Assembly: GCA_013820755.1 (NCBI GenBank)
Contig: JACDHZ010000003.1
Span: 1-49,425 of the forward strand
DNA from: Chthoniobacterales bacterium
Lineage (GTDB): Bacteria; Verrucomicrobiota; Verrucomicrobiia; Chthoniobacterales; UBA10450
DNA: 49,425 nucleotides
Direction: 5' to 3'
Positions 35,501 through 44,428 of the stretch are shown piece after piece (position 1 is the first letter of the stretch; every line of letters starts with the position of its first letter). The translations under genes were made by a program, and so were the position numbers. A model generated the notes under the pieces. It was not told the DNA's origin. It did no database searches and saw only the letters and a list, made by a program, of their open reading frames with translations.

Positions 35501-36379
35501 CGGTTCCTCACAAAGCCAATCGATGAAGCGCAGATCATCAGCATCTTCGCGAAGGCGCACGAGATGGCCGACCGGTCTGCCAAGAAGTTGCTTGTGATTG
35601 AAGACAATGAGATGCAGCGGAATAGCATCCGCGAGCTGATCGGCAACGGCACGGCTGATCTAACTGATGCCGCAGACGCTACAGACGCGCTCCAGGCGCT
35701 GAACAATGAGCAATTCGACTGCGTCGTGCTGGATCTAATGCTGCCGGACATGTCCGGCTTCGACTTGATCGACAGGATTCGCCGTGAAAACGAGAATCTC
35801 CCAATCATCGTTTATACAGGAAAGGATCTGTCGCCTGACGAGGAGGAGAAACTAAATCGTATCGCGCAGACCACGATCGTGAAAGATGTGCGGAGTCCGG
35901 AACGCTTGTACGACCAGACGGCGCTTTGGCTGCACCGTGATGCTGCGAAGTTGCCGGCTGACAAACGTGAGTTACTCCGGCGGTTGCACGATCCGGATGC
36001 CATCCTTTCAGGCAAAAAGGTACTTATAGTCGATGACGACATTCGGAATATTTTCGCGATGACGAGCATGCTGGAGCGGTACAAGATGGATGTGGGCTCG
36101 GCTGAAACCGGTAAGGCAGCCGTCGACTTCCTCTCGCACCGACCCGATGTCGATGTGGTTTTGATGGATATCATGCTTCCGGAAATGGACGGCTATGAGA
36201 CGATGCGCACCATCAGGAAGATGTTTGGATTCGAGCAATTGCCGATCATTGCATTGACTGCGAAAGCGATGAAGGGAGATCGCGAAAAGTGCATTGATGC
36301 GGGCGCGAGCGACTACATTTCGAAGCCTGTCGACAGTGATCGCCTGCTCACGTTGCTACGGAACTGGCTTCACCGGTAA
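29549..36379 (+). CDS. Giant soluble poly-HAMP hybrid histidine kinase (Nik1/group III-like)
   Basis: A 2276-residue cytoplasmic sensor kinase with no signal peptide or membrane helix. Residues 1-164 hold a degenerate HAMP unit. Residues 165-1360 are 13 tandem 92-residue HAMP units, each with a conserved VTRVAREVG core, GTWKDLT and [15 protein letters not shown] domain follows (about 1380-1530), then a coiled coil (1535-1600). HisKA has His1611 in [10 protein letters not shown]. HATPase_c has N box [10 protein letters not shown] near 1724, DSGIGIP near 1772 and [10 protein letters not shown] near 1801. Three receiver domains have phospho-acceptor candidates Asp1940, Asp2062 and Asp2207. The order matches fungal osmosensing Nik1 and bacterial relatives but has far more HAMP units. 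The stimulus is unknown. The next kinase gene starts four bases after the stop. Confidence 0.95.
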   Translation: MKKRNPAVAPIENGSRLSNGELDQSALLRALSAFKRGDFSARLPEHWTGTAGRIADVFNDVIGMNQRMARELDRIGKVVGKEGRITQRASLGDVSECWAEAIGSVNDLIGDLVHPTSEMARVIGAVAKGDLSQTMATDIEGRQLQGEFLRTAKTVNTMVDQLGAFASEVTRVAREVGTEGKLGGQAKVKGVAGTWKDLTENVNLMAGNLTAQVRNIATVTTAVANGDLTKKITVDVKGEFLELKDTVNVMVDQLRSFASEVTRVAREVGSEGILGGQARVEGVSGTWKDLTDSVNFMARNLTGQVRNIAEVTTAVATGDLSKKITVDVKGEILELKNTINTMVDQLSSFASEVTRVAREVGTEGKLGGQADVKGVAGTWKDLTDSVNSMAGNLTGQVRNIAEVTTAVANGDLSKKITVDVRGEILELKDTINTMVDQLRAFASEVTRVAREVGSEGKLGGQADVPGVAGTWKDLTDNVNMMAGNLTAQVRNIAEVTTAIASGDLSRKITVDVRGEILEMKKTINTLVDRLSSFASEVTRVAREVGSEGILGGQAEVRGVSGTWKDLTDSVNFMAGNLTAQVRNIALVTTAVANGDLSKKITVDVRGEIAELKNTVNTMVDQLSSFASEVTRVAREVGSEGILGGQAEVKGVAGTWKDLTDSVNSMAGNLTGQVRNIADVTTAVARGDLSKKITVDVKGEILALKNTINTMVDQLSSFAAEVTRVAREVGTEGKLGGQADVRDVAGTWKDLTDSVNFMAGNLTGQVRNIAEVTTAVANGDLSKKITVDVRGEILELKNTINTMVDQLSSFAAEVTRVAREVGSEGRLGGQAEVKGVAGTWKDLTDSVNSMAGNLTGQVRNIAEVTTAVANGDLSKKITVDVRGEILQLKDTINTMVDQLRSFASEVTRVAREVGSEGKLGGQADVRGVAGTWKDLTDSVNSMAGNLTAQVRNIADVTTAVARGDLSKKITVDVKGEILELKNTINTMVDQLSSFASEVTRVAREVGSEGILGGQADVEGVAGTWKDLTDSVNSMAGNLTGQVRNIAEVTTAVANGDLSKKITVDVRGEILELKDTINTMVDQLRSFASEVTRVAREVGSEGALGGQARVEGVSGTWKDLTDSVNFMASNLTTQVRNIAAVTTAVATGDLSKKITVDVKGEILELKNTVNTMVDQLNSFASEVTRVAREVGTEGKLGGQAIVKGVGGTWKDLTDSVNFMAGNLTNQVRGIAKVVTAVANGDLKQKLLVEAKGEIAELADTINSMTDTLAIFADQTTTVAREVGVEGKLGGQANVPGAAGTWRDLTDNVNQLAANLTTQLRAIADVATAVTKGDLTRSIQVDAAGEVAFVKDNINEMIRNLKDTTLRNDEQDWLKTNLAKFTRMLQGQKDLLTVGRLILSELAPVVSAQQGVFYIMNGSETDPELQLLASYAYRERKGVNNRFRLGEGLVGQAALEKERILLTNVPDDYVRVSSGLGEAKPMNIVVLPIVFEGQVKAVMELSSLDRFNPTHQAFLDQLTESIGIVLNTIEANTRTEDLLKQSQSLAAELQSRQQELQTTNQELEEKARQLFEQNAEVEHKNREVEQARQALEGKAQQLSLTSRYKSEFLANMSHELRTPLNSLLILADQLSSNPDGNLTPKQVEFARTIRGSGKDLLKLINDILDLSKIESGTVSIDIGEVRFEEMRQTMERTFRHVAEGKGVDFKIDIDPALPDQVRTDAQRLDQVLKNLLSNAFKFTERGFVNLRVDRAQGGWTSGNGNLDRAQTVFAFSVSDSGIGIPADKKTTIFEAFQQADGSTSRKYGGTGLGLAISRELARVLGGEIRVESTEGRGSTFTLFLPQDYTVIPTERTLTPPVVEMATEGEPMRNGHALQAPLDLGLDDDRSNVLPGEKLVLIVEDDRDFARWLFDVAHGNGFKAIVTARGKTALALVREFIPSAITLDVSLPDIDGWQILDRLKSDLATRHIPVFIISANEEPENALKHGALRFLTKPIDEAQIISIFAKAHEMADRSAKKLLVIEDNEMQRNSIRELIGNGTADLTDAADATDALQALNNEQFDCVVLDLMLPDMSGFDLIDRIRRENENLPIIVYTGKDLSPDEEEKLNRIAQTTIVKDVRSPERLYDQTALWLHRDAAKLPADKRELLRRLHDPDAILSGKKVLIVDDDIRNIFAMTSMLERYKMDVGSAETGKAAVDFLSHRPDVDVVLMDIMLPEMDGYETMRTIRKMFGFEQLPIIALTAKAMKGDREKCIDAGASDYISKPVDSDRLLTLLRNWLHR
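30041..33628 (+). repeat. Thirteen head-to-tail 276-bp units encoding HAMP repeats
   Basis: Units start at the Phe codon of FASEVTRV at 30041 and every 276 bases after that to 33353, with no insertion or deletion in any unit. Units 1-12 are closely similar and unit 13 is divergent. Many differences between units are synonymous third-position changes, so the similarity is held at protein level rather than by very recent duplication. Confidence 0.95.
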
Positions 36380-36383
36380 TCGG

Positions 36384-38573
36384 ATGGCGGCGGATTCGAA
36401 TACGGGGCCTGCGGACGAGGAGAAAGTCAGCATCCTGCTGGTTGACGACCGGCCGGATAAGCTCCTCGCTCATGAAGCGATCCTGTCCGATCTCGGGGAG
36501 AACCTCGTGCGCGCGAACTCCGGGGCTGAGGCATTACGCCGGCTGTTGCAGCAAGACTTCGCCGTCATCCTGCTGGACGTGAACATGCCGTTGATGGATG
36601 GATTTGAGACCGCGGCACTCATTCGGCAGCGGCCACGATCTGAGACGACGCCGATTATCTTCATCAGCGCCGTTAACGACACCGAAAATCATGTGTCCCG
36701 TGGTTACTCGTTAGGTGCGGTTGACTATATCCTCACGCCCGTGGTGCCAGAGATCCTGCGCGCCAAAATTGCCGTGTTCGTTGATCTATACCGGAAGACG
36801 GAGCAGGTGAAACGCCAGGCCGAGGAGCGTGCCCAATTCATTCGTGAGCAAGCCGCGCGTGCGGACGCGGAAGCGGCGCAGCAGCGCCTCGCGTTTCTTG
36901 CGGACGCCAGCAATGTGCTCGCGGGCTCACTCGACTATGCAGAGACGTTTCAAAATCTTGCGCGACTGACGGTGCCGCAGCTAGCTGACTTTTGTATCAT
37001 CGACGTTGCCGAGGAGGGGGAGACGTTAAGACGAGTCGCCGTTGCACATCGTGATTCGGAACAACAGGCAAAACTTGCCGTGTTGAGGGATCATTATCAA
37101 ACCGCGCCCGCCGCACGTCATGATGGCACGCGTGTGTTTCAGACTGGTCGTGCTGAGTTCGGCGAAATAGACGAAGCCACGCTCAGCGCGCTTTTTGAGG
37201 ACGAAGAGACTCGGGAATGCGTGCGGAGCCTCGGCGCACGATGTTACGTCGCCGTGCCACTGCTCACGCGAGGGCGAGTGTTTGGCTCGATTACTCTCAT
37301 GAATGTCGACCCGGCGCGCAGGTGCGGTTTTAGCGAGATGGCACTTGCAGAAGAACTCGCGCAACGCGCCGCGCTCGCACTGGACAACGCCGGATTGTAT
37401 CAGGCAGCGCAAAAAGCACGTATGGAAGCCGAGCGTGCTAATCTAGCGAAGGACCGATTCCTCGCGATGTTGAGCCACGAACTGCGAACGCCGCTTACGC
37501 CGATTCTCAGTTCCGCGATGGTGCTGGAAGATGAAGAAGACCTGCGCCCGGAAGTGCGCTCTTCCTTGCAAATGATCCGGCGCAATGTGGAGCTCGAGGC
37601 ACGGTTGATCGATGATTTGCTAGACCTGACACGCATCAGCAAAGGACTGGTCCAGCTGAGCCGCGAGGTCGTGGATGTCCATCAGCTGCTGAACAACGCG
37701 CTTGATATCTGTCGCAGTGATCTCGATGCGAAGCACATTGCGCTCACGCTCCGGCTCAATGCGGAGACCGTCGGATTGAACGCGGATCCTGCGCGGCTAC
37801 AGCAGATATTTTGGAACCTGGTGAAGAATGCGATCAAGTTCACGCCGGACGGCGGAAAGATTACAGTCAGCTCGTGGAATGACGATGCCGGGAATTTATG
37901 GTTCGAAGTTGAAGACACGGGATTAGGTATCGACGCGGAGGCGCTTCCGAAGATCTTCAACGCGTTTGAACAGGGGGAGCGGGCACACCTCGGCGGACTC
38001 GGTCTTGGCCTCGCGATCACGAAGGCATTAGTCGAGACCCACCAAGGCACGATCACGGCGGAAAGTGAAGGAACGCACGAAGGCGCCCGCTTCCGGGTGA
38101 TGCTACCGACTCCGGTCCGGGATCCGGGAGACAGCGCGGAGGCGAAAACCGCACCCGCCGCTGAACGGCACTCCCTGCGGATTCTGCTCGTCGAAGACCA
38201 CGAGGATACGAACCGATCTCTCACTGCATTGTTACGTCGCCGCGGCTACGAGGTTTCGCCCGCGAACAGCGTTCGGTCCGCGCTCCATCTCGCCACGAAC
38301 GCCCATTTCGATGTGCTGGTGAGTGACATCGGGCTGCCAGACGGATCCGGCATTGAACTCATGCAGGCCCTCGATTCTAACCGACCTTCCTTCGGCATTG
38401 CATTGACAGGATTCGGTATGGAGGAGGACGTTCTGAAGACACGGAATGTCGGATTCAACCACCACCTCGTGAAGCCGGTCGATTTGAACAAACTCGACGC
38501 TCTGATTCAGCGTGGTGCGGAGGCGCGGTCCGCTGCTAACGAGCCGCCGCTCGCCCGCATCGCGGCAGGATAA
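36384..38573 (+). CDS. REC-GAF-HisKA-HATPase-REC hybrid histidine kinase
   Basis: A 729-residue soluble signalling protein when started at the ATG at 36384, four bases after the previous stop. Domains in order: receiver (about 10-135, Asp65 in VILLDVNMPLMDG), a charged coiled coil (140-175), GAF (about 185-345), HisKA with His365 in [10 protein letters not shown], HATPase_c with NLVKNAIKFT near 480, DTGLGI near 513 and GGLGLGLAIT near 540, and a C-terminal receiver with Asp648 in VLVSDIGLPDGSG. The open frame begins at 36294 but overlaps the preceding kinase, so the later ATG is preferred. The N-terminal receiver could accept phosphate from the giant kinase, with its own C-terminal receiver passing it on; no DNA-binding output is encoded. 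Confidence 0.93.
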   Translation: MAADSNTGPADEEKVSILLVDDRPDKLLAHEAILSDLGENLVRANSGAEALRRLLQQDFAVILLDVNMPLMDGFETAALIRQRPRSETTPIIFISAVNDTENHVSRGYSLGAVDYILTPVVPEILRAKIAVFVDLYRKTEQVKRQAEERAQFIREQAARADAEAAQQRLAFLADASNVLAGSLDYAETFQNLARLTVPQLADFCIIDVAEEGETLRRVAVAHRDSEQQAKLAVLRDHYQTAPAARHDGTRVFQTGRAEFGEIDEATLSALFEDEETRECVRSLGARCYVAVPLLTRGRVFGSITLMNVDPARRCGFSEMALAEELAQRAALALDNAGLYQAAQKARMEAERANLAKDRFLAMLSHELRTPLTPILSSAMVLEDEEDLRPEVRSSLQMIRRNVELEARLIDDLLDLTRISKGLVQLSREVVDVHQLLNNALDICRSDLDAKHIALTLRLNAETVGLNADPARLQQIFWNLVKNAIKFTPDGGKITVSSWNDDAGNLWFEVEDTGLGIDAEALPKIFNAFEQGERAHLGGLGLGLAITKALVETHQGTITAESEGTHEGARFRVMLPTPVRDPGDSAEAKTAPAAERHSLRILLVEDHEDTNRSLTALLRRRGYEVSPANSVRSALHLATNAHFDVLVSDIGLPDGSGIELMQALDSNRPSFGIALTGFGMEEDVLKTRNVGFNHHLVKPVDLNKLDALIQRGAEARSAANEPPLARIAAG

Positions 38574-38664
38574 CACCTCATTCAACGATTCCCGGCCGTG
38601 CAGGTCCGGAAGTAGTTCCGAGGTACTCGCGTGATTATGTTTGTCGCAGTCCGCCGAAGCCGCA

Positions 38665-38670
38665 GAGGAA
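38665..38670 (+). promoter_or_regulatory. Ribosome binding site of the alpha/beta hydrolase gene
   Basis: AGAGGA lies seven bases before the ATG at 38678, one of the few strong Shine-Dalgarno sites in the window. Confidence 0.6.
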
Positions 38671-38677
38671 ATTTCAA

Positions 38678-39583
38678 ATGAGCGTCCGTGGCGCATTCTA
38701 TAAGACGGAAGCAGGCGCGCAGATCACGTTCGACGAGTATGGTGATCCCGACGGTACGCCCGTGATTTTCTGCCACGGCTGGCCAAGTTCGCGGTCGATG
38801 GCAGAACTGACTGACGGCGCTGCGCGGGAGCTGGGGGTGCGCATTATTTCCCCGGATCGACCCGGTATTAGTGGATCGACCTTTATCCCCGGACGAGAGC
38901 TGCTCGACTGGCCGCCACTCGTCCGCGAACTGGCCGCGCACCTCTCGTTAGGCCGTTTCCGATTGCTGGCCATTTCCGGTGGGGCTCCCTATGCTTACGC
39001 GACAGCGTGGGCTCTCCGCGATCAGGTGGAGGCTGTCGCAATCGTGAGTGGCGCTCCACCCATCGCCGGGAGGCCGGATCGCTCGGGATTGCTGCGACTC
39101 TATCGTTGGATGTTAGCGTTGCATGCCACGCAACCCGCTTTGCTCCGCATGCTTTTTCATGCGGCGCGGCCATTCGCTTCAACGCCGCCTCCGTTGCGGC
39201 TGCGGCCTGTCCTGTTGAAACTGCTGCAGCCGTGCGATGCAGCTGTTCTGCGTGATTCCGCAGCATTCGATTCCTGTTTTGAAAGCGCGCGTCGAGCATG
39301 GCGGGGATCCGCACGGGGCGTAGTCGCCGATGCAGAGATCTACTCAAAGCCGTGGGGCTTCGAACTGCGCGAAGTGGGTGTGCCGGTACGGCTGTGGCAC
39401 GGTACTAAGGACCGCACATTCTCAGTTAGAGTAGCGACGGAAGTGGCTGCGCAGATCCCAAACTGCAACCTGCGCATCATTCAAGGCGCTGGCCACTACT
39501 CGCTGCCAATTCGACACATCGGACAGATCCTGCAAGACCTCTGCGCCCCAACTTTGCCTGTCGGCCGAGTGCCGTCTGGTTAA
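38678..39583 (+). CDS. Alpha/beta hydrolase
   Basis: A 301-residue cytosolic hydrolase of the alpha/beta fold (abhydrolase_1). The oxyanion region is FCHGWPSSRS near residue 32, the nucleophile Ser100 sits in AISGGAPYA (a variant of GxSxG with Ile before Ser), an acidic residue lies in HGTKDRTFS near 247, and the catalytic His is in GAGHYSLP near 273. The substrate cannot be predicted. It follows the kinase operon by about 104 bases with its own good ribosome site and is followed by the LOG-family gene nine bases later. A TCGTTAGGC copy (38945-38953) encodes its Ser-Leu-Gly. Confidence 0.88.
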   Translation: MSVRGAFYKTEAGAQITFDEYGDPDGTPVIFCHGWPSSRSMAELTDGAARELGVRIISPDRPGISGSTFIPGRELLDWPPLVRELAAHLSLGRFRLLAISGGAPYAYATAWALRDQVEAVAIVSGAPPIAGRPDRSGLLRLYRWMLALHATQPALLRMLFHAARPFASTPPPLRLRPVLLKLLQPCDAAVLRDSAAFDSCFESARRAWRGSARGVVADAEIYSKPWGFELREVGVPVRLWHGTKDRTFSVRVATEVAAQIPNCNLRIIQGAGHYSLPIRHIGQILQDLCAPTLPVGRVPSG

Positions 39584-39592
39584 CACTGTTCG

Positions 39593-40657
39593 GTGGAAGA
39601 TTTCACTGCAGGGACTACGCAGCAGCAGCCGACACGGCGCCAGTCATCGCTGGGACCTGAATGGGACGCTCGCATTCACCAACTGGTTGCAGACTGGGGT
39701 GCGGAGAAGTCGCCCGAGCTCCTCGAAGAAATGATCATGACGGTGCTCAAGATGGCGCGGGATAAAATGGGGACCGCAGACCTGAAGCTGATGAATCGTT
39801 CGCTAAAGGAAATGCGTTACGCGGCGAAGATATTTTCCGGATACCGCGAGTTTCGAAAGGTATGCGTGTTCGGATCCGCGCGAACACTGCCGACTGCGCC
39901 GGAGTTTCAGGTCGCCGAGGAGTTTGCGCGCCAGATCGTAGCTGAACATTACCAGGTGATCACTGGCGGCGGCGATGGGATCATGGGCGCAGCGCAGAAG
40001 GGGGCGGGCCGCGCAAACAGCTTTGGGCTGAACATTCGGCTGCCATTCGAGCAACGGGCGAATGAAACAATTTACGGCGATCCGAAGCTTATTAACTTTA
40101 ACTACTTCTTCACCCGAAAGCTAAACTTCGTGAAGGAAACGCACGCTCTCGCGTTGTTCCCTGGTGGCTTCGGTACCATGGACGAAGGCTTCGAAGTGTT
40201 GACGCTGATGCAGACAGGAAAGGCGCGCATCATCCCGGTGGTGTTCGTCGATGCGCCGGACGGCACCTATTGGGAGACTTGGATGAAGTTCTTAACCGAT
40301 CACCTGTTCAAACTCGGCTTGATCGGTGCCGACGACTTCCATCTTTTCAAGATTGTCCACAGCGCGCGGGAAGCAGTGCAGGAAATTGTCCACTTCTACA
40401 GTGCCTATCAGTCGGCCCGTTGGGTCGGTGACCAACTCGTGATAAGGATTAATCACCCGCTTTCCGAAGACGCGCTCCGCGAGCTGAACGATAAATTTGC
40501 CGACATCCTGCGGAACGGCGAAATCGTGCAAGGCCCGGCTTTGCGCCAGGAGAAAAACGAGCCCGCGCTCGCGGCGCTGCCGCGCCTGATCCTATCTCCC
40601 CACCGGCAGAGCTTCGCCCGCTTCCGGCAACTGATCGACGCGATCAACGATAGCTGA
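39593..40657 (+). CDS. LOG family protein (nucleotide 5'-monophosphate nucleosidase-like)
   Basis: A 354-residue Rossmann-fold protein. The LOG/lysine-decarboxylase-like signature is present: VCVFGSARTLP near residue 90, ITGGGDGIMGAAQKGA near 123, FFTRKLNFVKE near 172 with the conserved Arg, and FPGGFGTMDEGFEVL near 189 (PGGxGTxxE). Family members hydrolyse the N-glycosidic bond of nucleoside monophosphates, including cytokinin precursors in plants and bacteria. The N-terminal 80 residues and the C-terminal 80 are extensions beyond the minimal domain, like those of the longer bacterial type. The start is a GTG at 39593. Confidence 0.92.
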   Translation: MEDFTAGTTQQQPTRRQSSLGPEWDARIHQLVADWGAEKSPELLEEMIMTVLKMARDKMGTADLKLMNRSLKEMRYAAKIFSGYREFRKVCVFGSARTLPTAPEFQVAEEFARQIVAEHYQVITGGGDGIMGAAQKGAGRANSFGLNIRLPFEQRANETIYGDPKLINFNYFFTRKLNFVKETHALALFPGGFGTMDEGFEVLTLMQTGKARIIPVVFVDAPDGTYWETWMKFLTDHLFKLGLIGADDFHLFKIVHSAREAVQEIVHFYSAYQSARWVGDQLVIRINHPLSEDALRELNDKFADILRNGEIVQGPALRQEKNEPALAALPRLILSPHRQSFARFRQLIDAINDS

Positions 40658-40700
40658 TTGCACCGCGTGATCGCCAACGCCCATGAGCGGAGCCGGATGC

Positions 40701-40973
40701 CTAGCCGCCGGCCCCCTGCTGCTTCTCCACGATGTAATCGTGAATGGTGTTCACGCTTCGAAGCGCGGTGCTTGCAACTTCCGAATTCGGAACTCCGACG
40801 CCGAACGTCTTTTCCATGCTGACCACTAGTTCCAGCGCGTCGATGGAATCCAGCCCGAGACCACCCGGGCCGAACAGCGGAAGATCGTCACCGATCTGGT
40901 CTGCCGTCGTTTGCAGCATCAGATTCTTAACGAGCATCTCTTTTATGCGGGTGCGGAGATCAGGCTCAGGCAT
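40701..40973 (-). CDS. Acyl carrier protein
   Basis: A 90-residue carrier protein with the phosphopantetheine attachment motif LGLDSIDALELV; Ser43 is the attachment site. The N-terminal helix and the DDLPLFGPGG loop are typical of dedicated carrier proteins acting with specialised ketosynthases, rather than of the housekeeping AcpP, which usually has the DSLD context. It lies alone: neighbours are tatA upstream and the LOG gene convergent. The ketosynthase and SRPBCC genes are 38 kb away in this window. Confidence 0.92.
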   Translation of the reverse strand: MPEPDLRTRIKEMLVKNLMLQTTADQIGDDLPLFGPGGLGLDSIDALELVVSMEKTFGVGVPNSEVASTALRSVNTIHDYIVEKQQGAGG

Positions 40974-41048
40974 CAGGAGTCGCGAAGTTGTCGCAACTCG
41001 TCACGAAGTCAACCGTGCGAAGTCGGCACGGGCGCAAGGAGGAGCCGT

Positions 41049-41062
41049 AGGCTGCGCAGCCT
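41049..41062. repeat. Perfect 14-base palindrome upstream of the acyl carrier gene
   Basis: AGGCTGCGCAGCCT is fully self-complementary. It lies in the 118-base gap between tatA and the acyl carrier protein gene, 76 bases before the latter's start. It could be an operator or the stem of a compact hairpin downstream of tatA; no T-run follows. Confidence 0.45.
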
Positions 41063-41091
41063 CGACACTCTCGAATTTCCGTGACGGATCG

Positions 41092-41403
41092 TTAAACCGG
41101 CGTAGCGCTGCCGGGCTCGACCGTGTCTTTCGCTGCGGGCCGAACCGTCCCATCCCCGGCCGGATTCTCGATCCGCGGCACGGTCGGGACAGTGGACGGA
41201 GCCGGCTTCGCGGCAACATCAGTTTTGCCTGACGAATGCAATTCGTCACTGAACTCGTCCTTCGCCTTCTGGAACTCCTTGATTGCCGAACCCATTCCGC
41301 GGGCGAGTTCTGGAAGCTTCTTCGCGCCGAACAGCACGAGGACAATGAGCAGAACGAGGATGAGTTCCTGTCCTCCGATATTCATGAACGCGAGATACAT
41401 CAT
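41092..41403 (-). CDS. tatA: Twin-arginine translocase subunit TatA/TatE
   Basis: A 103-residue protein that multimerises around TatC to let folded proteins cross the inner membrane. The N-terminal transmembrane helix reads [17 protein letters not shown], followed by the hinge [23 protein letters not shown], cited as [20 protein letters not shown]. The amphipathic helix and an acidic, proline- and alanine-rich tail complete the TatA pattern. The start could be the ATG at 41403 or the internal one at 41385; neither has a strong ribosome site. TatC is not in the window. Confidence 0.95.
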   Translation of the reverse strand: MMYLAFMNIGGQELILVLLIVLVLFGAKKLPELARGMGSAIKEFQKAKDEFSDELHSSGKTDVAAKPAPSTVPTVPRIENPAGDGTVRPAAKDTVEPGSATPV

Positions 41404-41497
41404 AGGTTACCGGCCAAAGATCGGCGCCACGAGGCAAGTTGCAAGGCATTTCAGTGAAGCCGATCGCTGACGCCACCGCCATAGCCGTCCGATGTGA

Positions 41498-42295
41498 TCA
41501 GCCACCGATCGAGCCCGCATAAAGCTCGGGTCTGCGATCTGCAAAGACAGGCATTCGGTTACGGATCGATTGCAGCGTTTCGCCGGAAACTTCGCCGTAG
41601 ATGAGTTCCTCGCGATCTGCCGAGGAACTGGCGACCACATTGCCGCTAGGATCTACGATTGCGGATGATCCGCAGAAGCTGACGCCCGCGTCGGTGCCGA
41701 CTCGGTTCGCAAGCACTACGTAGCTCTGGTTCTCGATCGCGCGCGCCCTCGCAAGGACTCGAAGATGCTCAACGCGGGGAAAAGGCCACGCAGACGAGAT
41801 CGCGAGAAAATTTGCACTGTGATCGCATGCCAGGCTACGGTAAACTTCCGGAAATCGGAGGTCGTAGCAGATACTAAGGCCGATCTGCAGATTCCCTATC
41901 GGGCAGCTCACCAGCTCCGCTCCGGCGGCGAAGCACGTGTGTTCTTCGATAGGGGTGAAAAGATGGGTCTTGCGGTACTTCGCAACAATCTCTCCGCGAC
42001 GATCGATTACGACTTGTGCATTGTAGATATGCGCCGATACGCGTTCCGATACACCGCAGATGATCGCGATCGCAAGTTTCTGTGCAAGCGCACACAGGCT
42101 TGGAACCGGACCATCGTCCCAGGCGCTCGCGTGCCTTCGGATTTGCTCCATCGAGTAGCCGGTATCGGCCATTTCGGGGAAGAGAACGAGCCCGGCGCCG
42201 GAACGGCTGGCACGCGCCGCAAACTCGCTGATCTTCGCGACGTTTGCGGCGACGTCACCGAGAGTGCATGCGATTTGAGCAGCAGCAATCTTCAT
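41498..42295 (-). CDS. Carbon-nitrogen hydrolase (nitrilase-superfamily amidase)
   Basis: A 265-residue enzyme with the complete Glu-Lys-Cys triad of the nitrilase superfamily: Glu41 in LFPEMADTGY, Lys109 in KYRKTHLF and Cys143 in SICYDLRFPE. Length and the ICYDLRFPE context fit omega-amidase/YafV or Nit-type amidases, which hydrolyse alpha-ketoglutaramate or deaminated glutathione. The exact substrate is not decided by sequence. It lies 45 bases downstream of glnA on the same strand, so a link to glutamine metabolism is plausible. Confidence 0.9.
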   Translation of the reverse strand: MKIAAAQIACTLGDVAANVAKISEFAARASRSGAGLVLFPEMADTGYSMEQIRRHASAWDDGPVPSLCALAQKLAIAIICGVSERVSAHIYNAQVVIDRRGEIVAKYRKTHLFTPIEEHTCFAAGAELVSCPIGNLQIGLSICYDLRFPEVYRSLACDHSANFLAISSAWPFPRVEHLRVLARARAIENQSYVVLANRVGTDAGVSFCGSSAIVDPSGNVVASSSADREELIYGEVSGETLQSIRNRMPVFADRRPELYAGSIGG

Positions 42296-42340
42296 GCGCT
42301 AACGGAAAAGATTACCGCGAACGCTGTGAATGAGCATCGC

Positions 42341-43765
42341 TCACACGTCGAAGTACATCGCGAACTCGTATGGGTGAGGCCGGAGTCGCAAAGTGTCGTA
42401 TTCTTTCTGCTTCATATCGATCCAGTTGGAGACGAAATCGCTGTTGAACACGTCGCCTTTCAGCAGGAAGGAATGGTCCGCCTCCAGTGCCTTGATCGCG
42501 CCGCCTAACGAATCTGGGACGCTCGGCACCTGCGCGAGTTCTTCCGGCGGAAGTTCGTACAAGTTTTTGTCAAGCGGATCGCCGGGATCAATGCGGTTCT
42601 GGATTCCATCGAGACCCGCGAGCAGCAGCGCGGAGAAAGCAAGATACGGATTGGCAGCTGGATCCGGAGTCCGGAACTCTACGCGCTTCGATTTAGGGTT
42701 CGCGGAGTACGTGGGAATGCGGATCGATGCGGAACGATTACGCGCGGAATAGGCGAGATTTACGGGCGCTTCAAAGCCGGGCACGAGGCGCTTGTAGCTG
42801 TTGGTGGTCGGATTGGTGATGCAGGTGAGCGCCGGCGCGTGGCGCAGGATTCCACCGATGAAGAACAACGCCATCTCGCTGAGGCCGGCGTAGCCATTGC
42901 CGGCGAACAGCGGTTTGCCTTCTTTCCACAGGGACATGTGCGTGTGCATGCCGGAACCGTTGTCTCCGAAGAGCGGCTTGGGCATGAACGTGACCGTCTT
43001 GCCGTGCTTCTTCGCGACGTTCCGCACGATGTATTTGTAGTACTGCATGTAGTCGCCCATCTGCTTCATCGGCGCGAAGCGGATGTCGATCTCCGCCTGC
43101 CCGGCGCTTGCGACTTCATGATGCTGTCGCTCGATCGGGATGCCCGCTTTCTCGAGTTCGAGGCACATCTCGTTGCGAATGTCCTGCTGCGTGTCGGCTG
43201 GCGAGACGGGGAAATAACCTTCCTTCGCCCGGATTTTATATCCAAGGTTCGGGAACTCCTCCTTGCCGCTGTTCCAGTGCCCTTCCGCGCTGTCCACTAC
43301 GTGGAAAGAAGAGTTCGGCGAATAGTTGAACCGGACTTCATCGAAGATAAAAAATTCAGCCTCGGGCCCGAAGAATGCCGTGTCGGCGATCCCCGTGCTC
43401 TGCAAATAGGCCTCCGCTTTCTCCGCGACGCCGCGCGGGTCGCGGTCGTATGGCTCGCGCGTGATCGGGTCGACGATCGTGCAGATCAAACTGAGCGTCG
43501 GTTCGGAATTGAACACGTCGATCCATGCAGTAGTCGCATCGGGAATGACGAGCATGTCGCTCGCGTTGATTGCACGCCAGCCCCGGATGCTCGAGCCGTC
43601 GAAACCAAGCCCCTCCGTGAAAATATCCTCGTTGTACTCAGTGAGCGTTGTCGTAAAATGCTGCCAGCTCCCGGGCAGGTCGGTGAACTTAAAATCGACG
43701 AGTCTGACCTCGCGATCCTTGATGAGTTTCGTGACGTCTGTTGGGCTTTTGATCTCTTTAGGCAT
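42341..43765 (-). CDS. glnA: Type I glutamine synthetase
   Basis: A 474-residue dodecameric enzyme that makes glutamine from glutamate, ammonia and ATP. Signatures: [10 protein letters not shown] near residue 54, [12 protein letters not shown] near 130, the ATP-binding [14 protein letters not shown] near 265, NRSASIRIP near 345 and [17 protein letters not shown] near 363. Tyr403 in NLYELPPEE is the site adenylylated in GSI-beta enzymes, so activity is probably controlled by adenylylation. The glnB gene lies upstream on the same strand with 151 bases between them; that gap holds a strong inverted repeat. A copy of TCGTTAGGC (42503-42511) encodes Ser-Leu-Gly near the C-terminus. Confidence 0.98.
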   Translation of the reverse strand: MPKEIKSPTDVTKLIKDREVRLVDFKFTDLPGSWQHFTTTLTEYNEDIFTEGLGFDGSSIRGWRAINASDMLVIPDATTAWIDVFNSEPTLSLICTIVDPITREPYDRDPRGVAEKAEAYLQSTGIADTAFFGPEAEFFIFDEVRFNYSPNSSFHVVDSAEGHWNSGKEEFPNLGYKIRAKEGYFPVSPADTQQDIRNEMCLELEKAGIPIERQHHEVASAGQAEIDIRFAPMKQMGDYMQYYKYIVRNVAKKHGKTVTFMPKPLFGDNGSGMHTHMSLWKEGKPLFAGNGYAGLSEMALFFIGGILRHAPALTCITNPTTNSYKRLVPGFEAPVNLAYSARNRSASIRIPTYSANPKSKRVEFRTPDPAANPYLAFSALLLAGLDGIQNRIDPGDPLDKNLYELPPEELAQVPSVPDSLGGAIKALEADHSFLLKGDVFNSDFVSNWIDMKQKEYDTLRLRPHPYEFAMYFDV

Positions 43766-43872
43766 GACGATGGGCGTTTAAGTTTATTTGCGGAAAACGC
43801 GGTTGGGGAGCGAATGCGGAGCGGAACCTGATCTGCTCAGGCGAACGAAGGGAAACCAAAAACCCGGCGACG

Positions 43873-43894
43873 CTTCGTCGATTGGACGACGAAG
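43873..43894 (-). terminator. Perfect inverted repeat between glnB and glnA
   Basis: CTTCGTCG (43873-43880) and CGACGAAG (43887-43894) form an 8-bp stem with a six-base loop, 23 bases after the glnB stop. On the minus strand it is followed about ten bases later by a GGGTTTTTGG stretch. It may attenuate or partly terminate glnB transcripts before glnA. The T-run is too far from the stem for a classical terminator. Confidence 0.45.
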
Positions 43895-43916
43895 AAGCTG
43901 CAGCGTGCCAAGGTAA

Positions 43917-44261
<345 letters not shown>

Positions 44262-44391
44262 CTAAACGGGCGCGGGAGCCGGGTTAAAACAAATGAGAAG
44301 CTGACCGCCGCACGCGCTCTCTTAGCAATCGGTTGCGGAACGTGCAACACAGAATTTTCGCTAAATCACCACCGCTAGATGTTGTGATATC

Positions 44392-44420
44392 TTGCCGGCC
44401 GGAGGCCGCTCGCCTATACT
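44392..44420 (+). promoter_or_regulatory. Candidate sigma-70 promoter for dnaE with very short leader
   Basis: TTGCCG (44392-44397), a 17-base spacer, and TATACT (44415-44420). The expected start of transcription, about seven bases further on, falls one or two bases before the dnaE ATG at 44429. No ribosome binding site precedes that ATG, consistent with a leaderless or nearly leaderless mRNA. Confidence 0.45.
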
Positions 44421-44428
44421 CCTCGTAG

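Noticed and set aside
43904-43911. TTGGCACG on the minus strand, resembling the -24 box of a sigma-54 promoter upstream of glnA
   Set aside because: The matching GC of the -12 box falls one base out of register, so the spacing is wrong for sigma-54. It was not listed as a promoter.
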